From Aeromicrobium erythreum (GTDB lineage Bacteria; Actinomycetota; Actinomycetes; Propionibacteriales; Nocardioidaceae): a stretch of 64,000 nucleotides of DNA. The translations under genes were made by a program, and so were the position numbers. The notes beneath the pieces were generated by a model. The model was not told the DNA's origin. It did no database searches and saw only the letters and a list, made by a program, of their open reading frames with translations. Location: NCBI RefSeq assembly GCF_001509405.1, contig NZ_CP011502.1:434001-498000 (forward strand), read 5' to 3'. Positions 51,944 through 61,074 of this stretch are shown one piece after another (within the stretch, counting starts at the first letter, position 1; each line of letters begins with the position of its first letter).

Positions 51944-52602
51944 TGGACCGCGTCCTCGAGCTCCGCTCCGAGCTGCTCACCGCCCTGTGGGAGACCCTCT
52001 ACCTCGTGGCTGGAGGCCTGACGATCGGCGGGCTGCTGGGACTCGTCATCGGCACGACGCTGTACGTCACCCGCGCCGGGGGGATCGCCCCGAACCGCGT
52101 GGTCAACGTGCTGCTCAACGTCGTCGTCAACACCTTCCGACCGATCCCGTTCATCCTGCTCGCGGTGGGCCTGCAGCCCATCGCGCGCGCCGTGGTCGGC
52201 ACGGGCATCGGCAACACGATGGCCATCATCGCCGTCGTCTTCGGCGCCGCGTTCGGCATCGGCCGCATCGTCGAGCAGAACCTCGTCAGCGTGCCGCCCG
52301 GCGTGCTCGAGGCCGCCCGGGCGATGGGCGCCAGCCGCACGCGCGTGGTGCTCACCGTCCTGCTGCCCGAGGCGTTCGGCCCGCTCATCCTCGGGTACGC
52401 GTTCGCCTTCGTCGCGGTCGTCGACATGACGGCCGTCGTCGGCACCGTGGGCGGCGGCGGGCTGGGCAACTTCGCGCTGACCTACGGCTACCGCCAGTTC
52501 GACCCGTGGGTGACCTGGACGGCGATCGCCGTCGTCGTCGTCCTCGTGCAGCTCGGGCAGTTCGCGGCCAACGCAGCCGCGCGGAAGGTGCTCCGACGCT
52601 GA
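51943..52602 (+). CDS. metI: Methionine ABC transporter permease
   Basis: 219 residues with five helices. The EAA loop LEAARAMGASRTRVVLTVLL contacts MetN; VNTFRPIPFILLAVGL is typical of MetI. Completes the metQNI transporter. ATG overlaps the metN stop by one base. Confidence 0.95.
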   Translation: MDRVLELRSELLTALWETLYLVAGGLTIGGLLGLVIGTTLYVTRAGGIAPNRVVNVLLNVVVNTFRPIPFILLAVGLQPIARAVVGTGIGNTMAIIAVVFGAAFGIGRIVEQNLVSVPPGVLEAARAMGASRTRVVLTVLLPEAFGPLILGYAFAFVAVVDMTAVVGTVGGGGLGNFALTYGYRQFDPWVTWTAIAVVVVLVQLGQFAANAAARKVLRR

Positions 52603-52641
52603 GCTCCTTGCCGGCCGCCCCCCTCTGACCGCCGGGGGCGA

Positions 52642-53478
52642 TCAGAGGGCGGTGCGGACGTCCTGGAGCTCGGGGAAGAACGTGAGCTCCAGCGCGCGCT
52701 GCAGGAACGTGGTGCCGCTGGAGCCGCCGGTGCCGCGCTTGTGGCCGATGATGCGCTGCACGGTCTTGAGGTGGCGGAAGCGCCAGAGGTGGAACCCCTC
52801 CTCGACGTCGACCAGCTCCTCGCAGGTCTCGTAGACCTCCCAGTGCGTCTCGGGGTCGGCGTACACGCGGCGGAAGACCTCCACCACGTCCGCGTGCGGC
52901 ACGTACGGCTGCGTGAGGTCGCGGTCCAGCACCTCGTGCGGCACGGCGTGTCCGTGGCGCGAGAGGTAGGCCAGGAAGGTGTCGTACAGGCTCGGCGCGG
53001 CGAGGTCGGCCGCGAGCTGGTCGCGCGTGACGGGCTCGTGGTCGAAGACCTTCACCATCGCCGGGTTCTTGTTGCCCAGCAGGAACTCCACGGTCCGGTA
53101 CTGCGCCGACTGGAACCCCGACGCCCGCCCGAGGGCGTCGCGGAACTGCAGGTACTCGACGGGGGTGAGCGTCTCGAGCACCCCCCACTGCTCGAACATC
53201 TGCCGCTGCACCGCCTTCACGCGCGCGAGCCGCTTCAGCGCCGGGGCGAGCTGGTCGGCGTCGACCAGCGCGATCGCCGAGCGCAGCTCGTGCACCAGCT
53301 GCTTGAGCCACAGCTCGGTCACCTGGTGCTGGACGACGAACAGCATCTCGTCGTGGTGGTCGGTCACCGGCTGCTGCGCCGCGAGCAGCAGGTCGAGCCG
53401 CAGGTAGGAGCCGTACGTCGACTCGCCGGCCAGGTCGGTCGCGACCTCGTCCTCGACGGGGCGGTGGGTGGGCCTCAT
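52642..53478 (-). CDS. kynA: Tryptophan 2,3-dioxygenase
   Basis: 278 residues. Family motifs: TYGSYLRLDLLLAAQQPVTD, HDEMLFVVQHQVTELWLKQL and, near the C-terminus, the heme-histidine and substrate loop LWRFRHLKTVQRIIGHKRGT then GGSSGTTFL. Heme enzyme opening the indole ring of L-tryptophan to N-formylkynurenine. ATG at 53478 is 6 bases from CACCAT (leaderless). No other kynurenine genes adjoin it; the cyclase-family gene at the left edge is 52 kb away and unlikely to be its partner. Confidence 0.93.
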   Translation of the reverse strand: MRPTHRPVEDEVATDLAGESTYGSYLRLDLLLAAQQPVTDHHDEMLFVVQHQVTELWLKQLVHELRSAIALVDADQLAPALKRLARVKAVQRQMFEQWGVLETLTPVEYLQFRDALGRASGFQSAQYRTVEFLLGNKNPAMVKVFDHEPVTRDQLAADLAAPSLYDTFLAYLSRHGHAVPHEVLDRDLTQPYVPHADVVEVFRRVYADPETHWEVYETCEELVDVEEGFHLWRFRHLKTVQRIIGHKRGTGGSSGTTFLQRALELTFFPELQDVRTAL

Positions 53479-53484
53479 GCTCCG

Positions 53485-53490
53485 ATGGTG
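53485..53490 (-). promoter_or_regulatory. -10-like box CACCAT for kynA (leaderless type)
   Basis: On the minus strand CACCAT ends 6 bases before the ATG at 53478. Confidence 0.35.
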
Positions 53491-53503
53491 CCGCAGGCGA
53501 CGG

Positions 53504-54364
53504 TCAGGGCCTGGGGGCGCGCCGGAACCGCACCGCGTCACCGGGTCGTACCTGCGCCAAGCGGTCCACGCCGTCGGCGGTGACGACGCCCAGGACGGGA
53601 TAGCCGCCCGTGACCGGGTGATCGGGGCCGAGCACCACGGGCAGCCCGGCCGACGTCACCTGCACGCTGCCGCGCACGACGGGCTCGCTCGCCAGCTCGC
53701 CGTCGACCCTGCGCTCGAGCGGCGCACCGTCCAGGCGGACACCGATGCGGTCCGAGCGCGGCGACACGGTCCAGGCGGTGCCCAGGAAGCCGGCCAGCGC
53801 ATCGCGGGTGAACCAGTCGTCGCGGGGGCCGAGCACGACGTCGACCGTCGTGGTGCCGGGCGTGAGGAGGCTCGGGACGGGCGGTCCGCCGTGCGGCACC
53901 CGCGGGCTCCCGACCTCCAGGACGTCGCCGTCGGCCAGGGCGGCTGGCCCGAGGCGGGCGAGCACGTCGGCGCTGCGCGAGCCGAGTGTCGGGGGCACGT
54001 CGAGGCCGCCGCCCACGGCCACGTAGGCCCGCAGGCCGACCTCGACCCCGCCGAGCTCCAGCACCTGCCCCGCGCGCAGGACCAGCGGTCGGCCGTGGTC
54101 GACCGGGGTCGCGTCGACGAGCACCGCGCCGACCGCGCCGGTCACCGCGACGACATGGGCCGCGTCGGCGCGCAGGACGAGCCCGCCACCGAGCACCTCG
54201 AGGACGGCGGTGCCACGCCCGGCGTCGCCGACGAGCGCCCGCGCCTGGTGCGTCGCGCGTCGGTCGAAGGCGCCGGAGGGCCCCACGCCTTGGCTCGCCA
54301 GGCTGGGTCGGCCGTCGTCCTCGACGAGCGTGAGCGGGCCCGCCGAGATCACTGTCAGGCTCAC
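53504..54364 (-). CDS. pxpC: 5-oxoprolinase subunit C
   Basis: 286 residues, biotin-dependent carboxyltransferase-like domain (AHS2): LASQGVGPSGAFDRRATHQA near the N-terminus, FLGTAWTVSPRSDRIGVRLD and VTGGYPVLGVVTADGVDRLA near the end. With PxpA and PxpB it hydrolyses 5-oxoproline to glutamate using ATP. GTG at 54364 overlaps the pxpB stop by 4 bp. Last gene of pxpABC. Confidence 0.92.
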   Translation of the reverse strand: MSLTVISAGPLTLVEDDGRPSLASQGVGPSGAFDRRATHQARALVGDAGRGTAVLEVLGGGLVLRADAAHVVAVTGAVGAVLVDATPVDHGRPLVLRAGQVLELGGVEVGLRAYVAVGGGLDVPPTLGSRSADVLARLGPAALADGDVLEVGSPRVPHGGPPVPSLLTPGTTTVDVVLGPRDDWFTRDALAGFLGTAWTVSPRSDRIGVRLDGAPLERRVDGELASEPVVRGSVQVTSAGLPVVLGPDHPVTGGYPVLGVVTADGVDRLAQVRPGDAVRFRRAPRP

Positions 54365-55026
54365 GACGCCTCCCCACGCCGCTGACCGTGACGATGTGGC
54401 CCCGGATCGGTGTCGTCGGGGGCCGGAACGTCACGGTCAGCGACGGTGAAGCGCACGGTGTCGCCCGGCGCGAGGAGGGCGGCGGGCGTGCGTGCGAGGT
54501 CGAAGAGAGTCACGTCGGTGGTGCCGAGCAGCTGCCACCCCCCGGGAGACGCGCGGGGGTAGATGCCGCTGAACTCCCCGGCGAGACCGACGGCGCCCGC
54601 CGGGACGCTGGCGCGGGGCGTCGCGCGACGTGGCACGACGAGGCGGGGGTCGCCGCCCACCAGGTAGGCGAAGCCGGGCGCGAACCCGCCGAACGCGACC
54701 GTCCAGGGCGTGCCGGTGTGCGCGGTCACCACCGCGTCCTCGTCGAGACCGGTGCGCTGCGCGACGTCGGCGAGGTCGGGGCCGTCGTAGCGGACCGGCA
54801 CGACGTGCTCGCGGGCGTCGGGTGGGGCGACGTCGTCCGCCGGCGGGGTGCTCCTGGCGAGCGTGCGCAGGGTCGCGGGGTGGCCGCGGAGCAGCACGGT
54901 GCGCGCGCCGAGCACCGCCTCCGTCACGTAGGGGTGGTCGACGAGCGCCGCGTGGCGTCGGCGGGCGTCGTCGAGGTCGGCGCAGTCGAGCAGGACCGCG
55001 TCGTCCCCGCACGCCAGCACCCTCAT
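54361..55026 (-). CDS. pxpB: 5-oxoprolinase subunit B, C-terminal tail encoded by a family B repeat
   Basis: 221 residues, AHS1 domain: VPVRYDGPDLADVAQRTGL, GTPWTVAFGGFAPGFAYLVG and GGWQLLGTTDVTLFD. Partner of PxpC in the ATP-dependent 5-oxoprolinase. ATG at 55026 overlaps the pxpA stop. The last 20 or so residues (after about VRFTVADRDVP) are encoded by the 63-bp repeat at 54380-54442 and look like a non-conserved, proline/histidine-rich tail, so a repeat appears to have inserted at the gene's 3' end. Confidence 0.92.
   Translation of the reverse strand: MRVLACGDDAVLLDCADLDDARRRHAALVDHPYVTEAVLGARTVLLRGHPATLRTLARSTPPADDVAPPDAREHVVPVRYDGPDLADVAQRTGLDEDAVVTAHTGTPWTVAFGGFAPGFAYLVGGDPRLVVPRRATPRASVPAGAVGLAGEFSGIYPRASPGGWQLLGTTDVTLFDLARTPAALLAPGDTVRFTVADRDVPAPDDTDPGPHRHGQRRGEAS
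54380..54442. repeat. Family B repeat, copy 2, inside pxpB
   Basis: 63 bp with outer arms CGCTGACCGTGACG and its complement (14 bp perfect), a 15-base imperfect inner stem and a 5-base loop, exactly the 14-15-5-15-14 layout of 21361-21423. Here it lies in the pxpB coding region. Confidence 0.85.
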
Positions 55027-55712
55027 GCGAAGGGCGTGACGTGGTGCCCGGCGTCGGCCAGCGCGGCACGCACCGCACGCGCGAGGTCGAGGGCGCCGGG
55101 GGAGTCGCCGTGCACGCAGAGCGAGTCGACCTGCGGGGCGAGGCGCAGCGCCTGGGCGGCGACCGCGTCGACGTCGGTGAGCACGGCGCCCGGCTCGGAG
55201 CGCGGCATCAGGAGCCCGTCGGGCGTGTAGGCACGGTCGGCGAAGCCCTCGGTGACGACCTGCAGCCCGTCGGCGGCGGCCAGGCGGAGACTCGCGGCGC
55301 CCGGCAGGCCGAGCAGCGGGAGGCCGTACGGCGCCACCGCCTCGACGACCGCCGCCGCCTGCCGCTCGTCGTGCACGACGGTGTTGTAGAGCGCGCCGTG
55401 CGGCTTGACGTAGGCCACGCGCGCGCCCACGGCGTCGGCGACCTCGGCGAGCAGGTCGAGCTGCTCGCGCAGGGTCGCGACGAGCTCGTCGTCGGTCGGC
55501 TCCTGCGGTCGTCGGCCGAACCCCTCGCGGTCGGGGTAGCCGACCTGTGCGCCCACGACGACCCCCCGCTCGACGGCACGCTCGCACGCGTCGAGCATGA
55601 GCTCCTCGCCCCCCGCGTAGGCCCCGCAGCAGACGTTCGCGCTCGTGACCACGTCGAGGAGGGCGAGGTCGTCCGGCGACTCGGCGACGTCGGCGTTCAG
55701 GTCGATGCGCAC
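55023..55712 (-). CDS. pxpA: 5-oxoprolinase subunit A (LamB/YcsF family)
   Basis: 229 residues. RIDLNADVAESPDDLALLDV at the N-terminus, SANVCCGAYAGGEELMLDAC, VGAQVGYPDREGFGRR and YVKPHGALYN are family signatures on a polysaccharide-deacetylase-like barrel. Opens the pxpABC operon. GTG at 55712 is 6 bases from TAGGGT with no ribosome site (leaderless). Confidence 0.95.
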   Translation of the reverse strand: MRIDLNADVAESPDDLALLDVVTSANVCCGAYAGGEELMLDACERAVERGVVVGAQVGYPDREGFGRRPQEPTDDELVATLREQLDLLAEVADAVGARVAYVKPHGALYNTVVHDERQAAAVVEAVAPYGLPLLGLPGAASLRLAAADGLQVVTEGFADRAYTPDGLLMPRSEPGAVLTDVDAVAAQALRLAPQVDSLCVHGDSPGALDLARAVRAALADAGHHVTPFA

Positions 55713-55718
55713 GCCCCC

Positions 55719-55724
55719 ACCCTA
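55719..55724 (-). promoter_or_regulatory. -10 box TAGGGT for pxpA (leaderless type)
   Basis: On the minus strand TAGGGT ends 6 bases before the GTG at 55712. The 12 bases are identical to those before otsA. Confidence 0.5.
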
Positions 55725-55753
55725 GGCCCGCCCGCCCCACCCCCACGCCGTGA

Positions 55754-55847
55754 GCACGTTTGCGTGGGGCCCCACGCAAACGTGCGGATCAGGCGCATGT
55801 TTGCGGTGGGGCGAGCCGGTTCACGTGGGGCCCCACGCAAACGGTCC
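55754..55847 (-). repeat. Family A repeat, copy 2 (inverted relative to copy 1)
   Basis: A perfect 32-bp palindrome (55754-55785) and a slightly decayed one (55819-55842) with the same core as 4237-4330. The spacer is the reverse complement of that in copy 1 with a few changes (GGCTCGCCCC...CATGCGCC), showing both are copies of one 94-bp element. Confidence 0.9.
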
Positions 55848-55885
55848 TGTGCTGCGGGGTCCGCGCGGGCCCTGCGCGACGACGG

Positions 55886-57055
55886 TCAGCGGGGGAGGGG
55901 GTCGACGAGGAGGGCGACGGCCTTGTCGTCCACGCGCGTCAGCACGACCGTGGCGCGCTGCGAGCCCTTCAGGCGCAGGCGGCGCACGAGCACCTCGGGC
56001 ACGACGTCGACGCCGCGCTTCTTCACGGTCAGGGTGCCGACGTCGCGCGCGACCAAGGCGGCCTTCAGCTGCTTCTCGCGGAACGGCAGCTCCGCCACGA
56101 CGCGGAACGATCGGGCCAGCGGGTGCCGCACCTCGACGTCGGTCGTCACCCACGCGATCCGCGGGTCGACCAGCTGCCCGTCGACCTCCTCGGCCAGCGC
56201 CCCCACCAGGCCGGAGCGGATCACCGCGTCGTCGGGCTCGTGCAGCCAGCCGCCGAGCTCCCCGACGTCACCGGGCGCCCCGTCGCCGCTCAGCACGTGC
56301 GGACCCGGCAGCGCCGACGCCCGCCGCGGCGCGCGGTCGGTCAGGTCGAGCCCCGCGCCCCACAGGCACGCCTCGACGAGGTCGCCCCCGTCGCTGACCC
56401 ACTGCGCCTCCACGCCGTCGGGGACGAGCGCGTGCGGGATCCCCGGCAGCGTCTTCACCACGGCGCGCCCCGCCAGGTGCTCCTCGACCACCGACCACGG
56501 CGGACTCATCGCCTCCGGGTCGAACACCCGACCACGGTCGTCGCGACGGGCGGGGTCGAGGAACACCACCTCCGACGCGGTCGGCACGACGTCGGCCGCG
56601 TCGGCGCACACCACCTCACCCTCGAGCCCGAGCGCGCGCAGGTTCGCCGACGCGATCGCGGCACGCACCGGGTCGCGCTCGACACCGCGCACCCGCAGCC
56701 CAGCTCGCGCGAACGCGACGAGGTCGGAGCCGATGCCGCAGCCGAGGTCGAGCACCGCGGACGCCCCCGACGCAGCCAGACGCTCGGCGCGCAGCGTCGC
56801 GACCGCGCCACGCGTCGCCTGCTGCAGCGCGTCGTGCGTGAAGAACATGCCCGCCGCGTCGTCGCCCAGCTTGGCCCGCGCCAGCCCCCGCAGGTGGTTC
56901 TGCGTCACCGCCGCCGCCACCAGCTCCACGTCGTGCACCTTGCGCAGCCGCGTGCCGAGCGCGAGATCGGACTCCCGGCCCGCGCGCTCGTGCACCTCCG
57001 CCACCAGGGCCCGGCCCTCGTCGGTCTGCAGCCGCTCGAACGTCACCAGGTCCAC
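55886..57055 (-). CDS. THUMP-like domain class I SAM methyltransferase
   Basis: 389 residues. A helical N-terminal region (1-95), then a Rossmann methyltransferase with motif I AVLDLGCGIGSDLVAFARAG, acidic GVERDPVRAAIAS and VVFLDPARRDDRGRVFDPEA (DPAR catalytic-type motif), and a C-terminal THUMP-like domain (about 310-385, TLTVKKRGVDVVPEVLVRRL). Probably modifies an RNA base. GTG at 57055 is chosen on the leaderless spacing (CACGAT, 6 bases) and homology; the longer frame reaches into the groES promoter. Confidence 0.87.
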   Translation of the reverse strand: MDLVTFERLQTDEGRALVAEVHERAGRESDLALGTRLRKVHDVELVAAAVTQNHLRGLARAKLGDDAAGMFFTHDALQQATRGAVATLRAERLAASGASAVLDLGCGIGSDLVAFARAGLRVRGVERDPVRAAIASANLRALGLEGEVVCADAADVVPTASEVVFLDPARRDDRGRVFDPEAMSPPWSVVEEHLAGRAVVKTLPGIPHALVPDGVEAQWVSDGGDLVEACLWGAGLDLTDRAPRRASALPGPHVLSGDGAPGDVGELGGWLHEPDDAVIRSGLVGALAEEVDGQLVDPRIAWVTTDVEVRHPLARSFRVVAELPFREKQLKAALVARDVGTLTVKKRGVDVVPEVLVRRLRLKGSQRATVVLTRVDDKAVALLVDPLPR

Positions 57056-57061
57056 GACGCC

Positions 57062-57067
57062 ATCGTG
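57062..57067 (-). promoter_or_regulatory. -10-like box CACGAT (leaderless type)
   Basis: On the minus strand CACGAT ends 6 bases before the GTG at 57055. Confidence 0.4.
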
Positions 57068-57147
57068 GCAGGCCGGGCATCCCGCCGCCCACGGCCCGGC
57101 ACCCCCGCCGGGCCCAACGACGCGTGTCCGCCGCCCGCGAACACCCC

Positions 57148-57174
57148 TTAGCACTCGAGAGGGGTGAGTGCTAG
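57148..57174. promoter_or_regulatory. CIRCE element of groES-groEL1
   Basis: TTAGCACTC, nine bases, GAGTGCTAG. The promoter TTAGCA (57148-57153) and TAGATT (57172-57177), 18 bp apart, is built from the element itself. A weaker TGGCA/TGCCA dyad follows (57188-57212). Confidence 0.95.
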
Positions 57175-57291
57175 ATTCTGAACTGGCACTCGAACCCTGA
57201 GACTGCCAACCCGTGCACGGCCCCCGCGACGGCGTGCACACCCATCACGTACATCCGTCACTCACCACATCGTTGAAGGGGAGGTCGACCA

Positions 57292-57585
57292 GTGTCGGTC
57301 ACCATCAAGCCGCTCGAGGATCGTCTCGTCATCAAGGCCGTCGAGGCCGAGCAGACTACCGCCTCCGGGCTCGTCATCCCGGACACCGCCAAGGAGAAGC
57401 CCCAGGAGGGCGAGGTCGTCGCCGTCGGCCCCGGCCGCATCGACGACTCCGGCAACCGCGTCCCGCTCGACGTCAACGTCGGCGACAAGGTCATCTTCAG
57501 CAAGTACGGCGGAACCGAGGTCAAGTACTCGGGCGAGGAGTTCCTCATCCTCTCTGCCCGCGACGTCCTCGCCGTCGTCTCCTGA
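57292..57585 (+). CDS. groES: Co-chaperonin GroES
   Basis: 97 residues from [23 protein letters not shown], the mobile loop [20 protein letters not shown] and [20 protein letters not shown] are standard. Lid of the GroEL cage. GGGGAGG lies before the start. HrcA/CIRCE control upstream; groEL1 follows after 173 bp. Confidence 0.97.
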   Translation: MSVTIKPLEDRLVIKAVEAEQTTASGLVIPDTAKEKPQEGEVVAVGPGRIDDSGNRVPLDVNVGDKVIFSKYGGTEVKYSGEEFLILSARDVLAVVS

Positions 57586-57746
57586 CGCACCTGGGCTCCC
57601 GACCGGCGGCGTTGCTGCTCGCTCGGCGACCAAGAACGGGTCGCCGTCGCTCGCGCGCCTTGCCGGTCGGGTCCCATGCGCGTCAGGACCGTGCTGACGC
57701 GCCACCTCCGGCTCTCGCCGGACACCACCATTCAGTCGTTTCGTAG

Positions 57747-59363
<1,617 letters not shown>

Positions 59364-59380
59364 GTCAGCCGCACCACGAC

Positions 59381-59416
59381 CGAGGCCCGTCGTCCCACCC
59401 GGGACGGCGGGCCTCG
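59381..59416 (+). terminator. Terminator of groES-groEL1
   Basis: 16-base arms (59381-59396, 59401-59416) with one mismatch around ACCC, 18 bases after the groEL1 stop. Confidence 0.8.
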
Positions 59417-59497
59417 TCGCGTCCTGGGGTGGGGGAGAGGGGTCGACGAGGCTCGGCGAGGGTCGACGGGCCGACCGCCCCGCACGACGCTGGACCC

Positions 59498-59890
59498 GTG
59501 CCCACCCTCGCCGACGTCGAGCGTCTGTGCACCGCCCTGCCGTCGGTGAGCGAGGGCACCACGTTCCGCAACCGCGCCTGGTTCGTGGACAAGGCGGTGT
59601 TCTGCTGGGTGCGGCCCTTCACGCAGGCCGACCTGCGACGTTTCGGCGACGCTCGCGTGCCTCGGGGCGACATCGTCGGACTGCGCACCGAGGACCTCGC
59701 CGAGCGCGACGCCATCCTCTCCGAGGGCGTGCCAGGCCTGTTCACCATCGAGCACCTGGCCCACCACCCCGGCTACCTCGTCGAGCTCGACGTCGTCGAC
59801 CCCGCACGGCTCGCGGCGGCCGTCGAGGACGCCTGGCTCGCCCGCGCCCCCGCCCCGCTCGCCCGCACCTTCCTCGACGCCCAGCGCTGA
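59498..59890 (+). CDS. MmcQ/YjbR family protein
   Basis: 130 residues: VERLCTALPSVSEGTTFRNR and AWFVDKAVFCWVRPF open the YjbR fold; the C-terminal VDPARLAAAVEDAWLARAP is the conserved last helix. Role unknown. GTG at 59498 is 6 bases from GACGCT, near the leaderless pattern. Unlike the 48639 protein it is the canonical YjbR form. It follows groEL1 as a separate unit. Confidence 0.85.
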   Translation: MPTLADVERLCTALPSVSEGTTFRNRAWFVDKAVFCWVRPFTQADLRRFGDARVPRGDIVGLRTEDLAERDAILSEGVPGLFTIEHLAHHPGYLVELDVVDPARLAAAVEDAWLARAPAPLARTFLDAQR

Positions 59891-59900
59891 CCCGCGGTCC

Positions 59901-60025
59901 GCAGATTCCCGGGTCGACCTGGGAATCTCCCGCGAGGCACGGACATCTCAGCGGCGCACGGAAAGCTCTCCGTGCTGATCGCGGATTCCCAGGTCCACCT
60001 GGGAATCCTCGACGAGGCGCGGGGA
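59901..60025 (+). repeat. Family D: two direct copies of a GATTCCC/GGGAATC hairpin
   Basis: AGATTCCCGGGTCGACCTGG... (59903-59928) and a perfect 12-bp-arm hairpin at 59983-60008 are 80 bp apart, with matching flanks (GCRGATTCCC before, GAGGCNCGG after). Between them a GCACGGA/TCCGTGC hairpin (59956-59975) adds structure. The gap 59891-60137 otherwise holds only the AurF promoter region. Confidence 0.85.
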
Positions 60026-60085
60026 CGAACGGCGGGTGACGTGTGTCTCTTGCGCTTCCGCCACCCCGGGCATACCGTGGGTACG

Positions 60086-60110
60086 GATGTGACACTCCCG
60101 ATGTCACATC
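60086..60110. promoter_or_regulatory. 25-bp inverted repeat operator before the AurF gene
   Basis: GATGTGACA and TGTCACATC are perfect 9-bp arms 7 bp apart, 27 bp before the AurF-type ATG. The size fits a dimeric TetR or GntR-type repressor; no regulator gene is adjacent. Confidence 0.6.
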
Positions 60111-60137
60111 ATCGCTGTCGAGTCGAGGAGTCCCACC

Positions 60138-61067
60138 ATGACGATCACCGCACCCAGCCCGGAGCAGGACGCCGCCGCCTTCCGCGCCGAGGTCGAGCGC
60201 GACGGTGTGCTCGAGCGTCTGCTCTCCTCGTCGGCCCAGCTCTCGTACGACCCCGAGAAGGAGGTCGACTGGGACGCCCCGCTCGACCCGCTGCACGACG
60301 GCGTGAACCCGGAGTGGTGCACGCTGTACGGCACCGACATCTGGGAGCGCATGAGCCCGGAGCAGCGCGCGACCCTCACGCGTCACGAGGCCGCCAGCGT
60401 CGCGAGCATCGGCATCTGGTTCGAGATGCTGCTCCAGCAGATGCTCCTCGTCGACATCTACGACAAGGACTACGCGAGCAGCGAGTTCCAGTTCGCGCTG
60501 ACCGAGATCGCCGACGAGTGCCGCCACTCGATCATGTTCGCCAAGGGTGCGCAGCTGATCGCCGGCCGCTCCTACCTGCCGCACCCGCGTCTGCACCAGG
60601 CGGCCAAGCTGCTCAAGCTGACCGCGCGCAACGAGGTGGCCTACACCTCCATCCTCGTCGCCGAGGAGGTCCTCGATGTCATGCAGCGCGACTGGATGCG
60701 CGGTGCGTCGGTCGCCCCGCAGGTCAAGACGATCTGCAAGATCCACGTGGTCGAGGAGTCGCGCCACATGAAGTTCGCGCGTCACGAGACCATCGAGGCG
60801 ATGCGCGGCATCTCCGAGGTGCGGCGCAAGGCCAGCGCGCTGCAGATCGCCAGCGTCGGCTACTTCATCGTCAAGAGCCTGGTGCAGCCCGACGTGTACG
60901 CCGAGGCCGGTCTCGACGTGAAGGAGGCCGTCGCGGCGGCCAAGAACAACGAGCACCACCACGCCCTCATGCGCCTGTCGTGCGTCCACCTCATGGACTT
61001 CCTGTCCGAGGCGGGCCTGCTGACGCCTGCGGCCAAGCGGCTCTACCGCCGCGTCCACATGCTCTGA
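60138..61067 (+). CDS. AurF-type diiron oxygenase
   Basis: 309 residues matching the p-aminobenzoate N-oxygenase AurF family (PF11583). The ferritin-like helices carry the iron ligands in EIADECRHSIMFAKG and VEESRHMKFARHE, with HxxE-type residues between (RHEAASV, EVAYTSILVAEEVL). Members oxidise amines or act as desaturases using O2 and electrons. AGGAG precedes ATG. The next gene, 7 bp on, encodes a ferredoxin/reductase fusion, an obvious electron donor. Substrate unknown. Confidence 0.87.
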   Translation: MTITAPSPEQDAAAFRAEVERDGVLERLLSSSAQLSYDPEKEVDWDAPLDPLHDGVNPEWCTLYGTDIWERMSPEQRATLTRHEAASVASIGIWFEMLLQQMLLVDIYDKDYASSEFQFALTEIADECRHSIMFAKGAQLIAGRSYLPHPRLHQAAKLLKLTARNEVAYTSILVAEEVLDVMQRDWMRGASVAPQVKTICKIHVVEESRHMKFARHETIEAMRGISEVRRKASALQIASVGYFIVKSLVQPDVYAEAGLDVKEAVAAAKNNEHHHALMRLSCVHLMDFLSEAGLLTPAAKRLYRRVHML

Positions 61068-61074
61068 TCCGCCC

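Noticed and set aside
52642..53478. Kynurenine pathway link between tryptophan dioxygenase and the cyclase-family gene at the left edge
   Set aside because: They are 52 kb apart and the cyclase gene sits in a different, TetR-linked cluster; family membership alone does not show formamidase activity.
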